Notes under the pieces: model-generated
Told to the model about the DNA's origin: nothing
What the model saw: only the letters and a program-made list of their open reading frames with translations
Databases searched by the model: none
In this document: positions 25,920 through 34,426 of the stretch, piece by piece
How the letters are laid out: every line of letters begins with the position of its first letter
How positions within the stretch are numbered: the first letter of the stretch is position 1
Made by a program: the position numbers and the translations under genes
Source of the DNA: Evansella halocellulosilytica
Lineage (GTDB): Bacteria > Bacillota > Bacilli > Bacillales > Salisediminibacteriaceae
Direction of reading: 5' to 3'
NCBI RefSeq assembly: GCF_002335745.1
Contig: NZ_NIST01000001.1
Coordinates: 982,300-1,046,299 of the forward strand
Length of the DNA: 64,000 bases

Positions 25920-27415
25920 ATTATTGGCCCTTACAGGCCAAGGGTTTCAAGACATGAAAAAAGGAGTACCTCCCCAAATGTCGAATTTAGTAAGTAACGA
26001 GCAAACTAATTCGAAGGGGGAAAGACTCCTATGTCTATTGTACGACAAGAAAGTCTTTTTAGCATGCAAATTTTATTTGATTTAGAACCTACCCAACGTT
26101 ACGATGAGATTTTTTCAGCCATTAATATCCATCCACTCCTTACCGTGGTATCAAAAAAATCCAATTTAGGCAGGCCCGTTAAATTAAACTATCCTGCCAT
26201 GATTCAAGCACTTGTAGTAAGACTCGTTGAAAGAATTCCTGAAATACAACTTCTCATTAAACGTTTAAACTCGGATCTTAAGTTTAAGATAGATTGCGGT
26301 TTTTTAGTATCAGATCCTGTTCCTTCGGAAGCTTCGTTTTCAAGGATGATTACAAAGATCAAAGATACAAACGTTCTTGAAGAGGTCAATTCTCAAATAG
26401 TACTTGATGCGATTCAAGAAGAATTTATTACGAATTCCAATATCGCCATCGACTCTGGTCACTTTGAAGCGAGAGATCAGGCTCCTTCCAAGAAAGAAGA
26501 GAAACCAAAGCCTGAGCCAAAGAAACGTGGGCGTAAATCAAAGGCGGAACGCGAACAATGGTTAAAAGAGAAAGAAGCCATGGAAGCCTCTTTGTCCATT
26601 TTTGAAAAGAAAATTGAAGATCAGCTAGACGTTTCTTATGATGAACTTCATGGTCAGCTGCCTCTTGACCCTGCATGGGGCGTGAAGAAAAACAGTGAAG
26701 GTAAAAATGTGTTTTGGTACGGGTATAAAGGCCATTTGGCTGTGGATACAAAAACACAATTTATTCTCCAATCGACGATTTCTTCAGGCAGCCTAAACGA
26801 TGGGAAAGCAGCTATCCCTTTATTAAAAGGAATAGAAAGTAACTTTCCGGAACTTAGGATGATCTTTGTCCTAATGGATGCAGGGTATGATTACGATGCC
26901 ATCTATGAACAAGTCCATCGAATGAAAGGGCATTCCATCATTGCTTACAACAAAAAGAATGAATCAGAGCCAATTGGGTTTGATGAGAATTTCGCTCCAA
27001 CCTGTGTCAGAGAACATTCGTATCGATATGATAGCTTTGATCAAAAGTATCAAACGCTAAAATATACTCGTCCAAAGGAATGTATAGACTGCCCACTAGC
27101 TGATGATTCCTTATGCCAAAAGGTTTACAAGATAAAAATAGAGTCTGATTTACGGCGGTATAGTGCACCTGCACGTGGTTCCATTGCCTGGAAAGAGCGA
27201 TTCAAAGAACGGAGCTCCGTTGAACGGGTGATTGGATACCTCAAAGAATTTTTTCAGTTAAACAATGTAAGATATCGAACAGGAAAGCGAGCCAAAGTCC
27301 ATTTTGATTTAGTTACCATGGTATATAATGGCATGAGATTAGCCAGCATGCGACTTGCTCAAAAACAAACTTCAACGAGTTTGGCAGCAGCTTAATAAAA
27401 TGCAGGGAACCAGTG
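25920..27415 (+). mobile_element. insertion sequence (IS1182-like), ends not resolved
   Basis: A single transposase gene occupies almost the whole segment. It separates mhqD from the DoxX gene, which in B. subtilis-type mhq loci are co-regulated. I could not identify convincing terminal inverted repeats or target duplication by eye, so the ends are approximate. Confidence 0.45.
26031..27395 (+). CDS. IS1182-family-like DDE transposase
   Basis: 454 residues. An N-terminal DUF772-type domain (KLNYPAMIQALVVRLVERIPEIQLL), a Lys/Glu-rich linker (about 145-190), a DDE core with IAIDSGHFEARD and VLMDAGYD, the CPLADDSLC cysteine block, and a C-terminal RSSVERVIGYLKEFF Glu motif. All elements are intact, so it may be active. 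A GGGGGAAAG ribosome site precedes ATG 26031. Confidence 0.85.
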   Translation: MSIVRQESLFSMQILFDLEPTQRYDEIFSAINIHPLLTVVSKKSNLGRPVKLNYPAMIQALVVRLVERIPEIQLLIKRLNSDLKFKIDCGFLVSDPVPSEASFSRMITKIKDTNVLEEVNSQIVLDAIQEEFITNSNIAIDSGHFEARDQAPSKKEEKPKPEPKKRGRKSKAEREQWLKEKEAMEASLSIFEKKIEDQLDVSYDELHGQLPLDPAWGVKKNSEGKNVFWYGYKGHLAVDTKTQFILQSTISSGSLNDGKAAIPLLKGIESNFPELRMIFVLMDAGYDYDAIYEQVHRMKGHSIIAYNKKNESEPIGFDENFAPTCVREHSYRYDSFDQKYQTLKYTRPKECIDCPLADDSLCQKVYKIKIESDLRRYSAPARGSIAWKERFKERSSVERVIGYLKEFFQLNNVRYRTGKRAKVHFDLVTMVYNGMRLASMRLAQKQTSTSLAAA

Positions 27416-27420
27416 ATTGT

Positions 27421-27545
27421 AGCGAAAGGTGCGAGACGCCTTCGGGAATAGCATTAGCTGAAGATCCCGCAGGGTGCTCTCCCCGAGGAAGCTGAAGCAA
27501 TGCCCGAGGCAAGCGAGCGTCCTGAAGCGAAAATCAGCATCAATG
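27421..27545. repeat. Bacillaceae intergenic repeat, copy 3
   Basis: GC-richer block with GCGAGACGCCTTCGGGAATAGC, then CCCGCAGGGTGCTCTCCCCG and GCCCGAGGCAAGCGAGCGTC, the same plan as copy 2 at 12069. It directly follows the transposase. The remainder of 27396-27717 is AT-rich and shows no box or gene. Confidence 0.6.
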
Positions 27546-27717
27546 TTAATAGATCGAATAATTTTTTAAAGGTATAACTTTTATTCTGAAAGTGTTTGCT
27601 TTTTTAAAAAAGTGAATTATGAAATTGGTTCAAGTTATAAATTATTTTAAAGTAAATCTGTTAAGTTTTTCGTTGTAAAAATTCATTCATAACAAAAGAG
27701 ATTGGAGAGATAAAGTG

Positions 27718-28125
27718 ATGTTAAACAAAACCGAAATTGGCGCATTTTTATTACGTCTCGTACTAGGTATTATATTTTTAGCGCATGGTGCTGACAAGTT
27801 CCTAGGTGGGATCGACAATACAGTAGGTTGGTTTGATAGTATCGGTTTACCAGGAGCGCTGGCTTATGTTGTAGCAACTATTGAGTTAGTTGGAGGTATT
27901 GCTCTTATTATAGGATTATTTACAAGAATTATTTCTGCACTAATCGCCTTTATCATGGTTGGAGCAATCATAACCGTGAAATTTTCAGCAGGGTTTTTAG
28001 ACGGCTACGCGTATGATCTTGTGTTATTAATTGTAGCTGTCTACCTTGTCTTAAATGACAGTAAGTTTCTTTCTCTTAGTCAAGTATTTAGTAAAGATAA
28101 AGCGCGATTCACAAAATCAACTTAA
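27718..28125 (+). CDS. DoxX-family membrane protein (MhqP-like)
   Basis: 135 residues with four hydrophobic segments: LRLVLGIIFLAHGADKF, then EWF-type loop residues and VVATIELVGGIALIIGLF, the DoxX signature. MhqP of the mhqNOP operon belongs to this family, which suggests this gene was once next to mhqD. ATG 27718 with TTGGAGAG upstream; GTG 27715 is adjacent and in frame. No MhqR-type box is seen in front. Confidence 0.75.
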   Translation: MLNKTEIGAFLLRLVLGIIFLAHGADKFLGGIDNTVGWFDSIGLPGALAYVVATIELVGGIALIIGLFTRIISALIAFIMVGAIITVKFSAGFLDGYAYDLVLLIVAVYLVLNDSKFLSLSQVFSKDKARFTKST

Positions 28126-28216
28126 TTATTTCGAGTTGTGGAGGTTGATAATTTCATATTTATAGGACTCCGAGTAGGAGCGAGATAGTAAATGAATATC
28201 CCTCTTAGTTTTAGCC

Positions 28217-28254
28217 AAAAAACCCGTCTATATTATAATTGGTCGGGTTTTTCT
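28217..28254 (+). terminator. terminator after the DoxX gene
   Basis: AAAAAACCCG and CGGGTTTTT enclose a 20-base AT-rich loop. It lies about 90 bases beyond the stop. Confidence 0.7.
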
Positions 28255-28307
28255 AAGTGCAGAAATGGAAAAATCGAATTTCTGAACTATACTGCCTTAC
28301 TCTGTAA

Positions 28308-28748
28308 TGTATCCTTATCTTTGACCGGTTTCTTTGATAGAAGGGCAAAAACCATGGCCACAAAAGGAAAAATCGTCATTAGATAAATCATTTCTTGATA
28401 GCTGCCAATGCAAACGGCAATGGGCCAAAAGCAGAACCAATGACCATAATGGTTGAGGAAACCCCTTTAATACTCCCGATGTTATAGCGACCAAAAATAG
28501 TTTGGCCAAACAATTCCAAGGCTTATTGCTCGAATCCTCCTACGATGCCACGAGCAATTCCGAACATAATAGCTAAAGAATATGACTCAGCAGGTACGAG
28601 CAATATCATGATACCAATTTGCCCGGCAAAAGTTAATGTAAGAATTAATTTACCTTCACACGTTCTACAATAAAACCTGCGAGGAAGGTAATTGGAAAGG
28701 ATACCATAGCCATAATACTTAAAATATATGCTGCCGCCTAAACTCACA
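28308..28748 (-). pseudogene. decayed MFS transporter fragment
   Basis: Leftward reading gives MFS-like pieces in changing frames: AAYILSIMAMVSFPITFLAG (about 28742-28680), GIARGIVGGFEQ near 28530, FGQTIFGRYNIGSIKGVSST near 28500-28440 and MTIFPFVAMVFALLSKKPVK near 28390-28320. At least two frameshifts and stops interrupt it and the N-terminal half is missing. It was probably an inactivated symporter or permease-like MFS protein. Confidence 0.7.
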
Positions 28749-28831
28749 GAAGATTATTGAGAAACCGTTGACAGATCTATGCGGGACATTGAGTACGCTA
28801 TATGCGCGAAAAAGGGTAATATTGCGTGTTT

Positions 28832-28911
28832 GGAGGACACAAGATCCGCTATTGAGTCAAAAAGTCAATGATTTCATGTGTTATGAGTAGAATAACGGAA
28901 CAGGTGTCCTC
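28832..28911. repeat. hairpin repeat element (GAGGACAC...GTGTCCTC)
   Basis: GGAGGACACAAGATCCGCTATT is matched, with a few changes, by the complement of AATAACGGAACAGGTGTCCTC. The two arms flank an AT-rich core. I recognise similar imperfect hairpin repeats from other Bacillaceae. It lies between the MFS remnant and the CBS gene. Confidence 0.55.
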
Positions 28912-28976
28912 GAAGATTGTGATAAAGACGTTTTTTGGTCAAATAAGAGATCTGATGTCCGCCAAAACTCACCTTA

Positions 28977-29007
28977 TAAAAACAACCGTCCAAAAAAGAC
29001 GATTGTT
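28977..29007 (-). terminator. terminator of the CBS-domain gene
   Basis: On the minus strand AACAATCGTC pairs with GACGGTTGTT around a U-rich loop and runs into TTTTAT. It lies directly after the CBS gene stop. Confidence 0.6.
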
Positions 29008-29020
29008 AGATGGAGGGTTA

Positions 29021-29461
29021 TTACTGTGGAGGCTGATTGTTATGTGTAGGGAAAGAGATGTTAGATAATGCTTGACCTGCTTCATTTTGATAAATATTTT
29101 GAGTGGCAAGGTCTCCAATTGAAAGCATCCCTACTAATTGGTTATTTTCAACAACAGGTAAGCGGCGAATTTGCTGTTGTGCCATCATGTTAGCTGCTTC
29201 ATGAATGTCCATATTCACATCAGCAACTGTTAGGTTACTGCTCATACATTCTGATACTGGAGAATTCGCTTGCAATCCATGTGCGGTCGCACGTAAAGTA
29301 ATATCCCGGTCTGTAATAATCCCTCTAACTTGACCATTCTCTACTACTGGAACAGCTCCACAATCGTGTTGCTCCATTAAAGCAGCAGCCTCTTGGACCG
29401 ATTGTTGTGGAGAAACAGAAACGACATGATTACTCATTAAATTTCTTATCGTTTGATTCAT
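29021..29461 (-). CDS. CBS-domain pair protein
   Basis: 146 residues: two CBS repeats (about 7-60 and 72-125) with GIITDRDITLRATAHG and GMLSIGDLATQ, close to B. subtilis YhcV/general-stress CBS proteins that bind adenine nucleotides. ATG 29461 follows AAAGGGAGTG. A longer frame upstream lacks a ribosome site. Monocistronic; probably a stress or energy sensor, partner unknown. Confidence 0.8.
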   Translation of the reverse strand: MNQTIRNLMSNHVVSVSPQQSVQEAAALMEQHDCGAVPVVENGQVRGIITDRDITLRATAHGLQANSPVSECMSSNLTVADVNMDIHEAANMMAQQQIRRLPVVENNQLVGMLSIGDLATQNIYQNEAGQALSNISFPTHNNQPPQ

Positions 29462-29665
29462 ATATTTCACTCCCTTTAAAACTAGAGTTTGTAAAAGGAA
29501 AGGAAATATACAATGGAACAATGAATTGAAAAATAACTTTTACAAGTATCATGGTATTTAAAGCAATTAGGTTACATCCGCGAATTGTGTTCCTTTTCTT
29601 TTTAATAAGAAATCTCAATCACTTGATTGTACCGATATGCAGACGCCTTGTTCTGTTCTTATATG

Positions 29666-30997
29666 CTACCCTGTAAATACGTCTCCTTTTGGATAAGAGA
29701 CATTTGGTTTTGACGATTTCGCAAGGGCAAAAGCTAATGTGAGCGGTCCAATACGACCGACAAACATTAAGACAATGATCATTTGCTTTCCTAACATAGA
29801 TAAATCTCCGGTCAAGCCCATTGAAAGACCAACCGTTCCAAAAGCTGAAAATGCTTCAAAAACGATCAGAATAAAGGGGGCTTGCTCCGTAATATTTAAT
29901 ATGAAGATGGAGACAAAAACCATTGCTAAACTAATGACCACGATTGCTAATGCACGATGAATAATGTCTTCATTGATTCTTCGTTTATAAATTACAGACT
30001 CTTGGCTGCCACGTAAGTAAGTATAAACAGCTAATATAATGACTATAAAAGTCGTGAGTTTTATCCCACTCCCTGTTGACGCACTGCCGGCTCCAATAAA
30101 CATAAGAAGAAGAATGAAAACAATAGTACTATGGTTCATATCACTGATTTCAATCGTATTAAAACCTGCAGTCCTGGGTGTTACGGCTTGAAAGTAGGAA
30201 GCCCAAATTTTTTCGTAGGTTGTTAGGTCTCCTAATGTCATTGGATTTGTATATTCCAAAATAAAAATCGTAAATAGTGCGACTACATTTATAATTAGCG
30301 TGCCAACTAGCATAATCTTTGTGTGTAATGAATAATGGCGAAATCTTTTGGTCGTCATGACATCATACAATACAGTAAAGCCGATTCCCCCAACGATAAA
30401 TAAAATCGTAATAATTAGATTGACGATCGGATCGCCTACATAGCCTGATAAACTATCAGCCCATAAACTAAACCCAGCATTATTAAAAGCAGAAACTGAA
30501 TGGAACAGGCTTGTAAAAATACCAAATCCCCAGCCATACTCTGGTATCCAACGAATCGAAAGTAACACAGTTGCAATAACTTCCATAATAATGGAGAATA
30601 GAAATAAGATTTTAACTAACCGGACAACACCACCAATTGAATGTTGATTAAGTGCTTCTTGTAGCAGAACTCTTTCTTTCAATCCGATTCTTTTTCCTAA
30701 TACTAAAATCGTCATGATGGCAAATGTCATTAATCCTAAACCACCAATTTGGATCAAAATCATAATGATAACCTGGCCAAAAATGGTGAAATCAGCGCCA
30801 GTATCAAGAACAATCAACCCTGTAACAGTCGTTGCAGAAGTAGCCGTAAATAATGCATCAATCCATGAAATGCTTCCTGTTGTACTCCATGGAAGCATTA
30901 AAATAAGAGTCCCAAGTATGATGACAACTCCAAATCCGGCGGCTAAAAATTGTGGAGGGGAGATACGCCACCCTTTAAATAAATTTTGTAATCTCAC
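29666..30997 (-). CDS. ktrB: potassium transporter membrane subunit (TrkH/KtrB family)
   Basis: 443 residues with four M1-P-M2 repeats. Filter-region glycines are visible in SATTVTGLIVLDTG, FNNAGFSLW, TAGFNTIE and FGTVGLSMG. It forms the K+ (Na+-coupled) channel-like pore with the KtrA ring. Start GTG 30997 lies one base beyond the ktrA stop and gives the usual KtrB length (about 445); an in-frame ATG at 31069 would overlap ktrA by 70 bases. Expressed with ktrA under the tandem riboswitches. Confidence 0.85.
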   Translation of the reverse strand: MRLQNLFKGWRISPPQFLAAGFGVVIILGTLILMLPWSTTGSISWIDALFTATSATTVTGLIVLDTGADFTIFGQVIIMILIQIGGLGLMTFAIMTILVLGKRIGLKERVLLQEALNQHSIGGVVRLVKILFLFSIIMEVIATVLLSIRWIPEYGWGFGIFTSLFHSVSAFNNAGFSLWADSLSGYVGDPIVNLIITILFIVGGIGFTVLYDVMTTKRFRHYSLHTKIMLVGTLIINVVALFTIFILEYTNPMTLGDLTTYEKIWASYFQAVTPRTAGFNTIEISDMNHSTIVFILLLMFIGAGSASTGSGIKLTTFIVIILAVYTYLRGSQESVIYKRRINEDIIHRALAIVVISLAMVFVSIFILNITEQAPFILIVFEAFSAFGTVGLSMGLTGDLSMLGKQMIIVLMFVGRIGPLTLAFALAKSSKPNVSYPKGDVFTG

Positions 30998-30998
30998 C

Positions 30999-31661
30999 TT
31001 ACATCGCCTGATCTTCAAATCGCTTAATGTCTTTATTTTCACCAATGACGATGAGGAGGTCTCCTTCATGAATTTTCATGTCTGGTTCTGGTGAAATGTC
31101 AATGTCTTCATTTTTTTTGACCGCAAGGATTGTGACTCCGTATTTTGCACGAATATCTAAGTCAATCAATGTTTTACCTTTTAATTTCGAAGTTGCAATG
31201 AGTTCGACAATACTATATTTATCTGAGAGCTCAATGTAATCAATGACCTTTTCATCTGAGACTTGCTGTGCAATTCGTTTCCCCATATCTTTTTCAGGGT
31301 GCACGATCATATCAGCGCCAATCTTAGCAAGAACTTTATGGTGATAGTCATTTTTAGCTTTAACCCAAACTTTACTAATATTGAGTTCTTTTAATACGAG
31401 CGTTGTTAATATACTTGCTTGAATATCATCACCTATAGAAACAATGACATATTCAAAGTTTCTTATGCCTAGTGATCGCAGTGCTTTTTCATCAGTAGAG
31501 TCTGCGACAACTGCGTGTGTTGCAATGTTCGCGTATTCATTGACTTTATCTTCGCTTTTGTCCATCACAAGCACTTCATGACCTAAATCGATTAATTCCT
31601 TACATACACTTCCGCCAAAGCGGCCTAAGCCGATAATGGCAAATTGACCTTTTCTAGACAT
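30999..31661 (-). CDS. ktrA: potassium uptake regulatory subunit (RCK/TrkA)
   Basis: 220 residues: RCK_N Rossmann domain with GLGRFGGSV (about 10-18) and the acidic VMDKSE, then a TrkA_C domain (about 138-220). KtrA rings gate KtrB upon ATP/ADP and, in several Firmicutes, c-di-AMP binding. ATG 31661 follows AAAGGAG at 8 bases. The gene sits just after the second riboswitch terminator, as yuaA/ktrA does in B. subtilis. Confidence 0.9.
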   Translation of the reverse strand: MSRKGQFAIIGLGRFGGSVCKELIDLGHEVLVMDKSEDKVNEYANIATHAVVADSTDEKALRSLGIRNFEYVIVSIGDDIQASILTTLVLKELNISKVWVKAKNDYHHKVLAKIGADMIVHPEKDMGKRIAQQVSDEKVIDYIELSDKYSIVELIATSKLKGKTLIDLDIRAKYGVTILAVKKNEDIDISPEPDMKIHEGDLLIVIGENKDIKRFEDQAM

Positions 31662-31680
31662 CCTATCCATCTCCTTTAAC

Positions 31681-31707
31681 AAAAAAAGACCTCTTCAAAG
31701 AAGGGTC
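31681..31707 (-). terminator. terminator of the ktrA-proximal riboswitch
   Basis: Minus-strand hairpin GACCCTTC/GAAGAGGTC followed by seven Us (31681-31687). It would end transcription before ktrA when the riboswitch is c-di-AMP-bound. Confidence 0.75.
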
Positions 31708-31726
31708 GTTTTTTGACCTTTCTCTC

Positions 31727-31857
31727 GAAACGCTTACGAAGTTAGCTGTCGGATTAGGGGATCAGAGTACCCCTTCTTAAATAAGATTCACCCCAAGGCG
31801 ATGAAACATACGCCAGAAAACTGGTTCCTCCGCTCTGAGAAGATTCAGCGATTTAAA
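31727..31857 (-). ncRNA. ydaO-yuaA type c-di-AMP riboswitch, ktrA-proximal copy
   Basis: On the minus strand the RNA reads AAATCGCTGAATC...GAGCGGAGGAACCAG...CTTGGGGTGAATC...GGTACTC...CCCCTAATCCGACAGCTAA..CGTAAGCGTTT. The GAACC, GGGGTGAATC, and TCCGACAGCTAAC..CGTAAGCG blocks are the diagnostic conserved elements of the ydaO motif, and the P1 ends AATCGCT/AGCGTTT pair. Such switches turn off K+ and osmolyte importers at high c-di-AMP. Confidence 0.9.
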
Positions 31858-31923
31858 AGGTTTTATAAAATTTTTGATCATTCTTCTTTCCCAATTAATC
31901 GGGTCCTGAGTAATTGGAATAAA

Positions 31924-31964
31924 TATAAAAACGGATGAAGAAGGGAATCTCCATCCGTTTTTTT
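31924..31964 (-). terminator. terminator of the distal riboswitch
   Basis: AAAACGGATGGAG and TCATCCGTTTTT (minus strand) form a 9- to 10-bp stem and continue into TTTTTATATTT. It separates the two aptamers, so each has its own expression platform. Confidence 0.75.
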
Positions 31965-32035
31965 GCAAAGTTAATAAACATTGAAACATCGGATTTTTAC
32001 CGAATAATCAATGCATACCAAAAAAACAATTGTCC

Positions 32036-32178
32036 CTTCAACGCTTACGAGGTTAGCTGTCGGATTCGGGCGCAAGAGTCGCCCTACGACTAGTAAATAT
32101 AAAGTCGATTCACCCCTAGGAAAACGATTAACGTTATCCGAAAATGGGTCCCCCGCTTCAATTGAATTAAGCGATATA
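32036..32178 (-). ncRNA. ydaO-yuaA type c-di-AMP riboswitch, distal copy
   Basis: Minus-strand RNA: TATATCGCTTAATT...GAAGCGGGGGACCCATT...CTAGGGGTGAATC...TCGTAGGGCGACTCTTG...CCCGAATCCGACAGCTAAC..CGTAAGCGTTG. All conserved ydaO blocks are present and closer to the B. subtilis yuaA consensus than the proximal copy. It ends with AATTGTTTTTTT. Upstream (32179-32460) is AT-rich and no clear promoter was assigned. Confidence 0.9.
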
Positions 32179-32460
32179 CAATTTAAATATGTGTGAACCA
32201 ACTATGCTTGATGTTTTGAATGATCATAGATTACTCCTCGTTCAAAAGATTGTAAAGAGCTATAAAATGTCAAAAATAATCAAAAATGATTTTCATATGA
32301 GATTATGTAATTAATACTATCATTTACTTAATTTATAATGGTTTTTCTTTTATTTTCGATTTTGAGGTTGGATTCTTATCTATAAATTATGGAAAATTAT
32401 TTCTTAATTGGATTTTTTGTATTCAATATGTCTATTTGTTCTCTCTGTACAAAGTTTGGA

Positions 32461-32494
32461 TAAAAAGGCTAACGAAAGTTTTTCTCGTTAGCCT
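32461..32494 (-). terminator. terminator of the VOC-family gene
   Basis: Minus strand: AGGCTAACGA and TCGTTAGCCT form a 9- to 10-bp stem around an A-rich loop, followed by TTTTAT. Confidence 0.8.
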
Positions 32495-32508
32495 CGATGT
32501 ACAAACAT

Positions 32509-32922
32509 TTATTTATTTTTTGTTTGAATCCACCAAAGGTTCCCTAATGGGTCGACGATGCCTCCCATATGTCCATTCTCCTCTGTTACTTCCATGATCG
32601 AGGTTCCTCCAGCTGCGGTTGCTTTTTCATGAGTTTCAGCAGCATCGTCTACATAAATATACATTTGTATAGGCACTAGACCGTCATTGTTTAAGTCACC
32701 ACATACACCTGGCCCACAACTTCCATCAGCAGACGTATCAGCAAAATAAATAGTGCTTCCACCGATTTTCATTTCTGCATGGATGACACCTTCTGTACCT
32801 TCCAGCTTTTCAACCGTTCCTAACTCAGCTTGAAATGCTTTCCTAGTAAAATGAATAAACTTAGGGGCATTTAACACCATAAAGTAGGGGACGATCGATT
32901 GATCCTCGTGTAAATTTTTCAT
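32509..32922 (-). CDS. PhnB/VOC-family protein
   Basis: 137 residues of the PhnB-like branch of the vicinal-oxygen-chelate family (IVPYFMVLNAPKFIHFTRKAF, then MYIYVDDAAETHEKATAAG and GHMGGIVDPLGNLWWI). No enzymatic activity is assigned to most members. An unusual Cys pair GSCGPGVCGD at about 67-75 lies in the loop before the third strand. ATG 32922 follows AAAGGAG. Monocistronic. Confidence 0.75.
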   Translation of the reverse strand: MKNLHEDQSIVPYFMVLNAPKFIHFTRKAFQAELGTVEKLEGTEGVIHAEMKIGGSTIYFADTSADGSCGPGVCGDLNNDGLVPIQMYIYVDDAAETHEKATAAGGTSIMEVTEENGHMGGIVDPLGNLWWIQTKNK

Positions 32923-33183
32923 TTTCCATTCGCTCCTTTTAACTTTGATTTAGTAAGAAACTAGTTCATTTCTTCTTACAATTTCATTTTACTAATTTCA
33001 TGCAAATGGATAGGTTTAATAAAATAAATCGTATAAGAATAACTTATATATTGGATAAACCCGTCATGAAGTTTAAAATTGAGTTACAATGGTCTCCTCA
33101 AGAAGGTTGAGAATCGCACATAGAGCTTGTAACAAAATATTATAGGTGATTTCGTTTACGCAATCATAAAAGGAGTTGGGCTC

Positions 33184-33885
33184 ATGATGAGAGGAAGTGA
33201 AATAGCAAAGAAGTTAAACATAAGTACAAGTGCATTAAAGCACTATGAATCGTGGGGCATTATCCCTAATGTTGAAAGGGCGAGCAACGGTTATCGGATA
33301 TACACAAAGGAACATGAAGCTTATTTTCAATGTATACGAGCACTGAAGCCAGGCTTTGGGATGGATGTTGTGAAGGAAGTGATGCCTCTTATTGTGAAAG
33401 GGGAGGATATGAAAGCCTTATGGTTAATCAATGAAAGGCAAGTACGTCTTCACGAAGAAAAAAGAACAGCAGAAAGAGCTGTACAGTTGCTTGACTTAAA
33501 AGAGCTAGAAGACATTCCGCGAGATAAATCGAAAAAGACTTTTTATTCGATCGGTGAAGTAGCTAAACAAGCAAATGTTTCTCCATCATCAATACGGCAC
33601 TGGGAAAAGGAAAAGCTAATAGAACCAAAACGAAGCAAAGATAGTGGATTTAGAATCTTTACTTTCTCAGATCTTCGAAAAGTTCTTATTATTCGAACCG
33701 TACAAAAAGCCGTTTATTCGTTAGATATTGTCCGTGAAGTTATAGCGGAAATGGAAAACGATAACTTCGTTCAAGCGAGAGAAATGACAAAACAATCCTT
33801 AATCTATATTGATCAAACGTTGGTTGAGCAAATTAAGGGAGTTTCATCCTTGAATCATTTATTAGAGGTGAAAAAGAGACTCTAA
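33184..33885 (+). CDS. MerR-family regulator with two HTH domains
   Basis: 233 residues. Two MerR-type winged helices are visible in one chain: GSEIAKKLNISTSALKHYES at about 3-23 and YSIGEVAKQANVSPSSIRHW at about 120-140, each followed by the wing (NGYRIYT / SGFRIFT). There is no Cys-rich metal site. Such tandem proteins may bind as monomers or on longer sites. AAAAGGAG precedes ATG 33184. Upstream of the erm leader; a regulatory link to erm is possible but not shown. Confidence 0.8.
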   Translation: MMRGSEIAKKLNISTSALKHYESWGIIPNVERASNGYRIYTKEHEAYFQCIRALKPGFGMDVVKEVMPLIVKGEDMKALWLINERQVRLHEEKRTAERAVQLLDLKELEDIPRDKSKKTFYSIGEVAKQANVSPSSIRHWEKEKLIEPKRSKDSGFRIFTFSDLRKVLIIRTVQKAVYSLDIVREVIAEMENDNFVQAREMTKQSLIYIDQTLVEQIKGVSSLNHLLEVKKRL

Positions 33886-33989
33886 TGTTATATACAAAAA
33901 ATGGATATGTTACGTTGACTTTATTAGCAACTGAACTTATAATAATGATTGTGTTTCATATGATTAATTTAAGGAGGGTTGTTAAAAAT

Positions 33990-34028
33990 ATGGGTTCAAT
34001 TATTATTTTCCGTTCTTTGAACAAGTAA
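33990..34028 (+). CDS. 12-codon leader peptide upstream of erm
   Basis: MGSIIIFRSLNK, behind AAGGAGGG (33971-33978). The size, the strong ribosome site and the Ile/Ile/Phe core resemble stalling leader peptides of macrolide-inducible genes. Its last codons (CTTTGAAC, 34015-34022) pair exactly with GTTCAAAG (34037-34044), so translation would disrupt that helix. Inferred from position and structure. Confidence 0.45.
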   Translation: MGSIIIFRSLNK

Positions 34029-34127
34029 TTTCATACGTTCAAAGGCTCTGTGATCGCTAACAGAGTAAACGGGAAAAGTCTGCCCATTTTTATTTAACAA
34101 TCCTATTGAATATGCTTAATAAAAAGT

Positions 34128-34160
34128 AGGGAAAGACTGATATTCTGTCTTTCTCTTTTA
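34128..34160 (+). terminator. first terminator in the erm leader
   Basis: AGGGAAAGAC pairs with GTCTTTCTCT over about 10 bp (one G-U) around TGATATTCT and is followed by TTTTATT. Confidence 0.65.
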
Positions 34161-34395
34161 TTATAGGTTCAACTAGAAAAGGTGCTTTTATTAAATCAGC
34201 AGTAGTTAAATAAGCGTAATCAGATACGTAGGAAGCATTGTTATTAACTGCGGTTTAAAATAGCAGCAAAACACTTGAATTGAGCCTGATAATATGAGGA
34301 ATAGATTTTTTAGAAAACTAGGGAAGGCTACGTTATGCTTATTTTTTGAAGGTTCCTTCTTTCTTTATTTTTTCCAAAATCGATCCCGTTTACTG

Positions 34396-34426
34396 AAAGC
34401 CGCAGACCACGATGTCTGTGGCTTTT
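34396..34426 (+). terminator. second terminator in the erm leader
   Basis: AAAGCCGCAGAC pairs with GTCTGTGGCTTT over 12 bp (one G-U) with loop CACGAT, followed by Ts. It ends 48 bases before the erm start, the normal place of an erm attenuator terminator. Confidence 0.75.

Noticed and set aside
26031-27395. Terminal inverted repeats of the IS
   Set aside because: Only weak, scattered matches between the two flanks were seen by eye. No defensible ends or target duplication.
31069-31094. ATG 31069 as the start of ktrB
   Set aside because: It would overlap ktrA by 70 bases and add a tail unlike KtrB. The GTG at 30997 fits family length and coupling.
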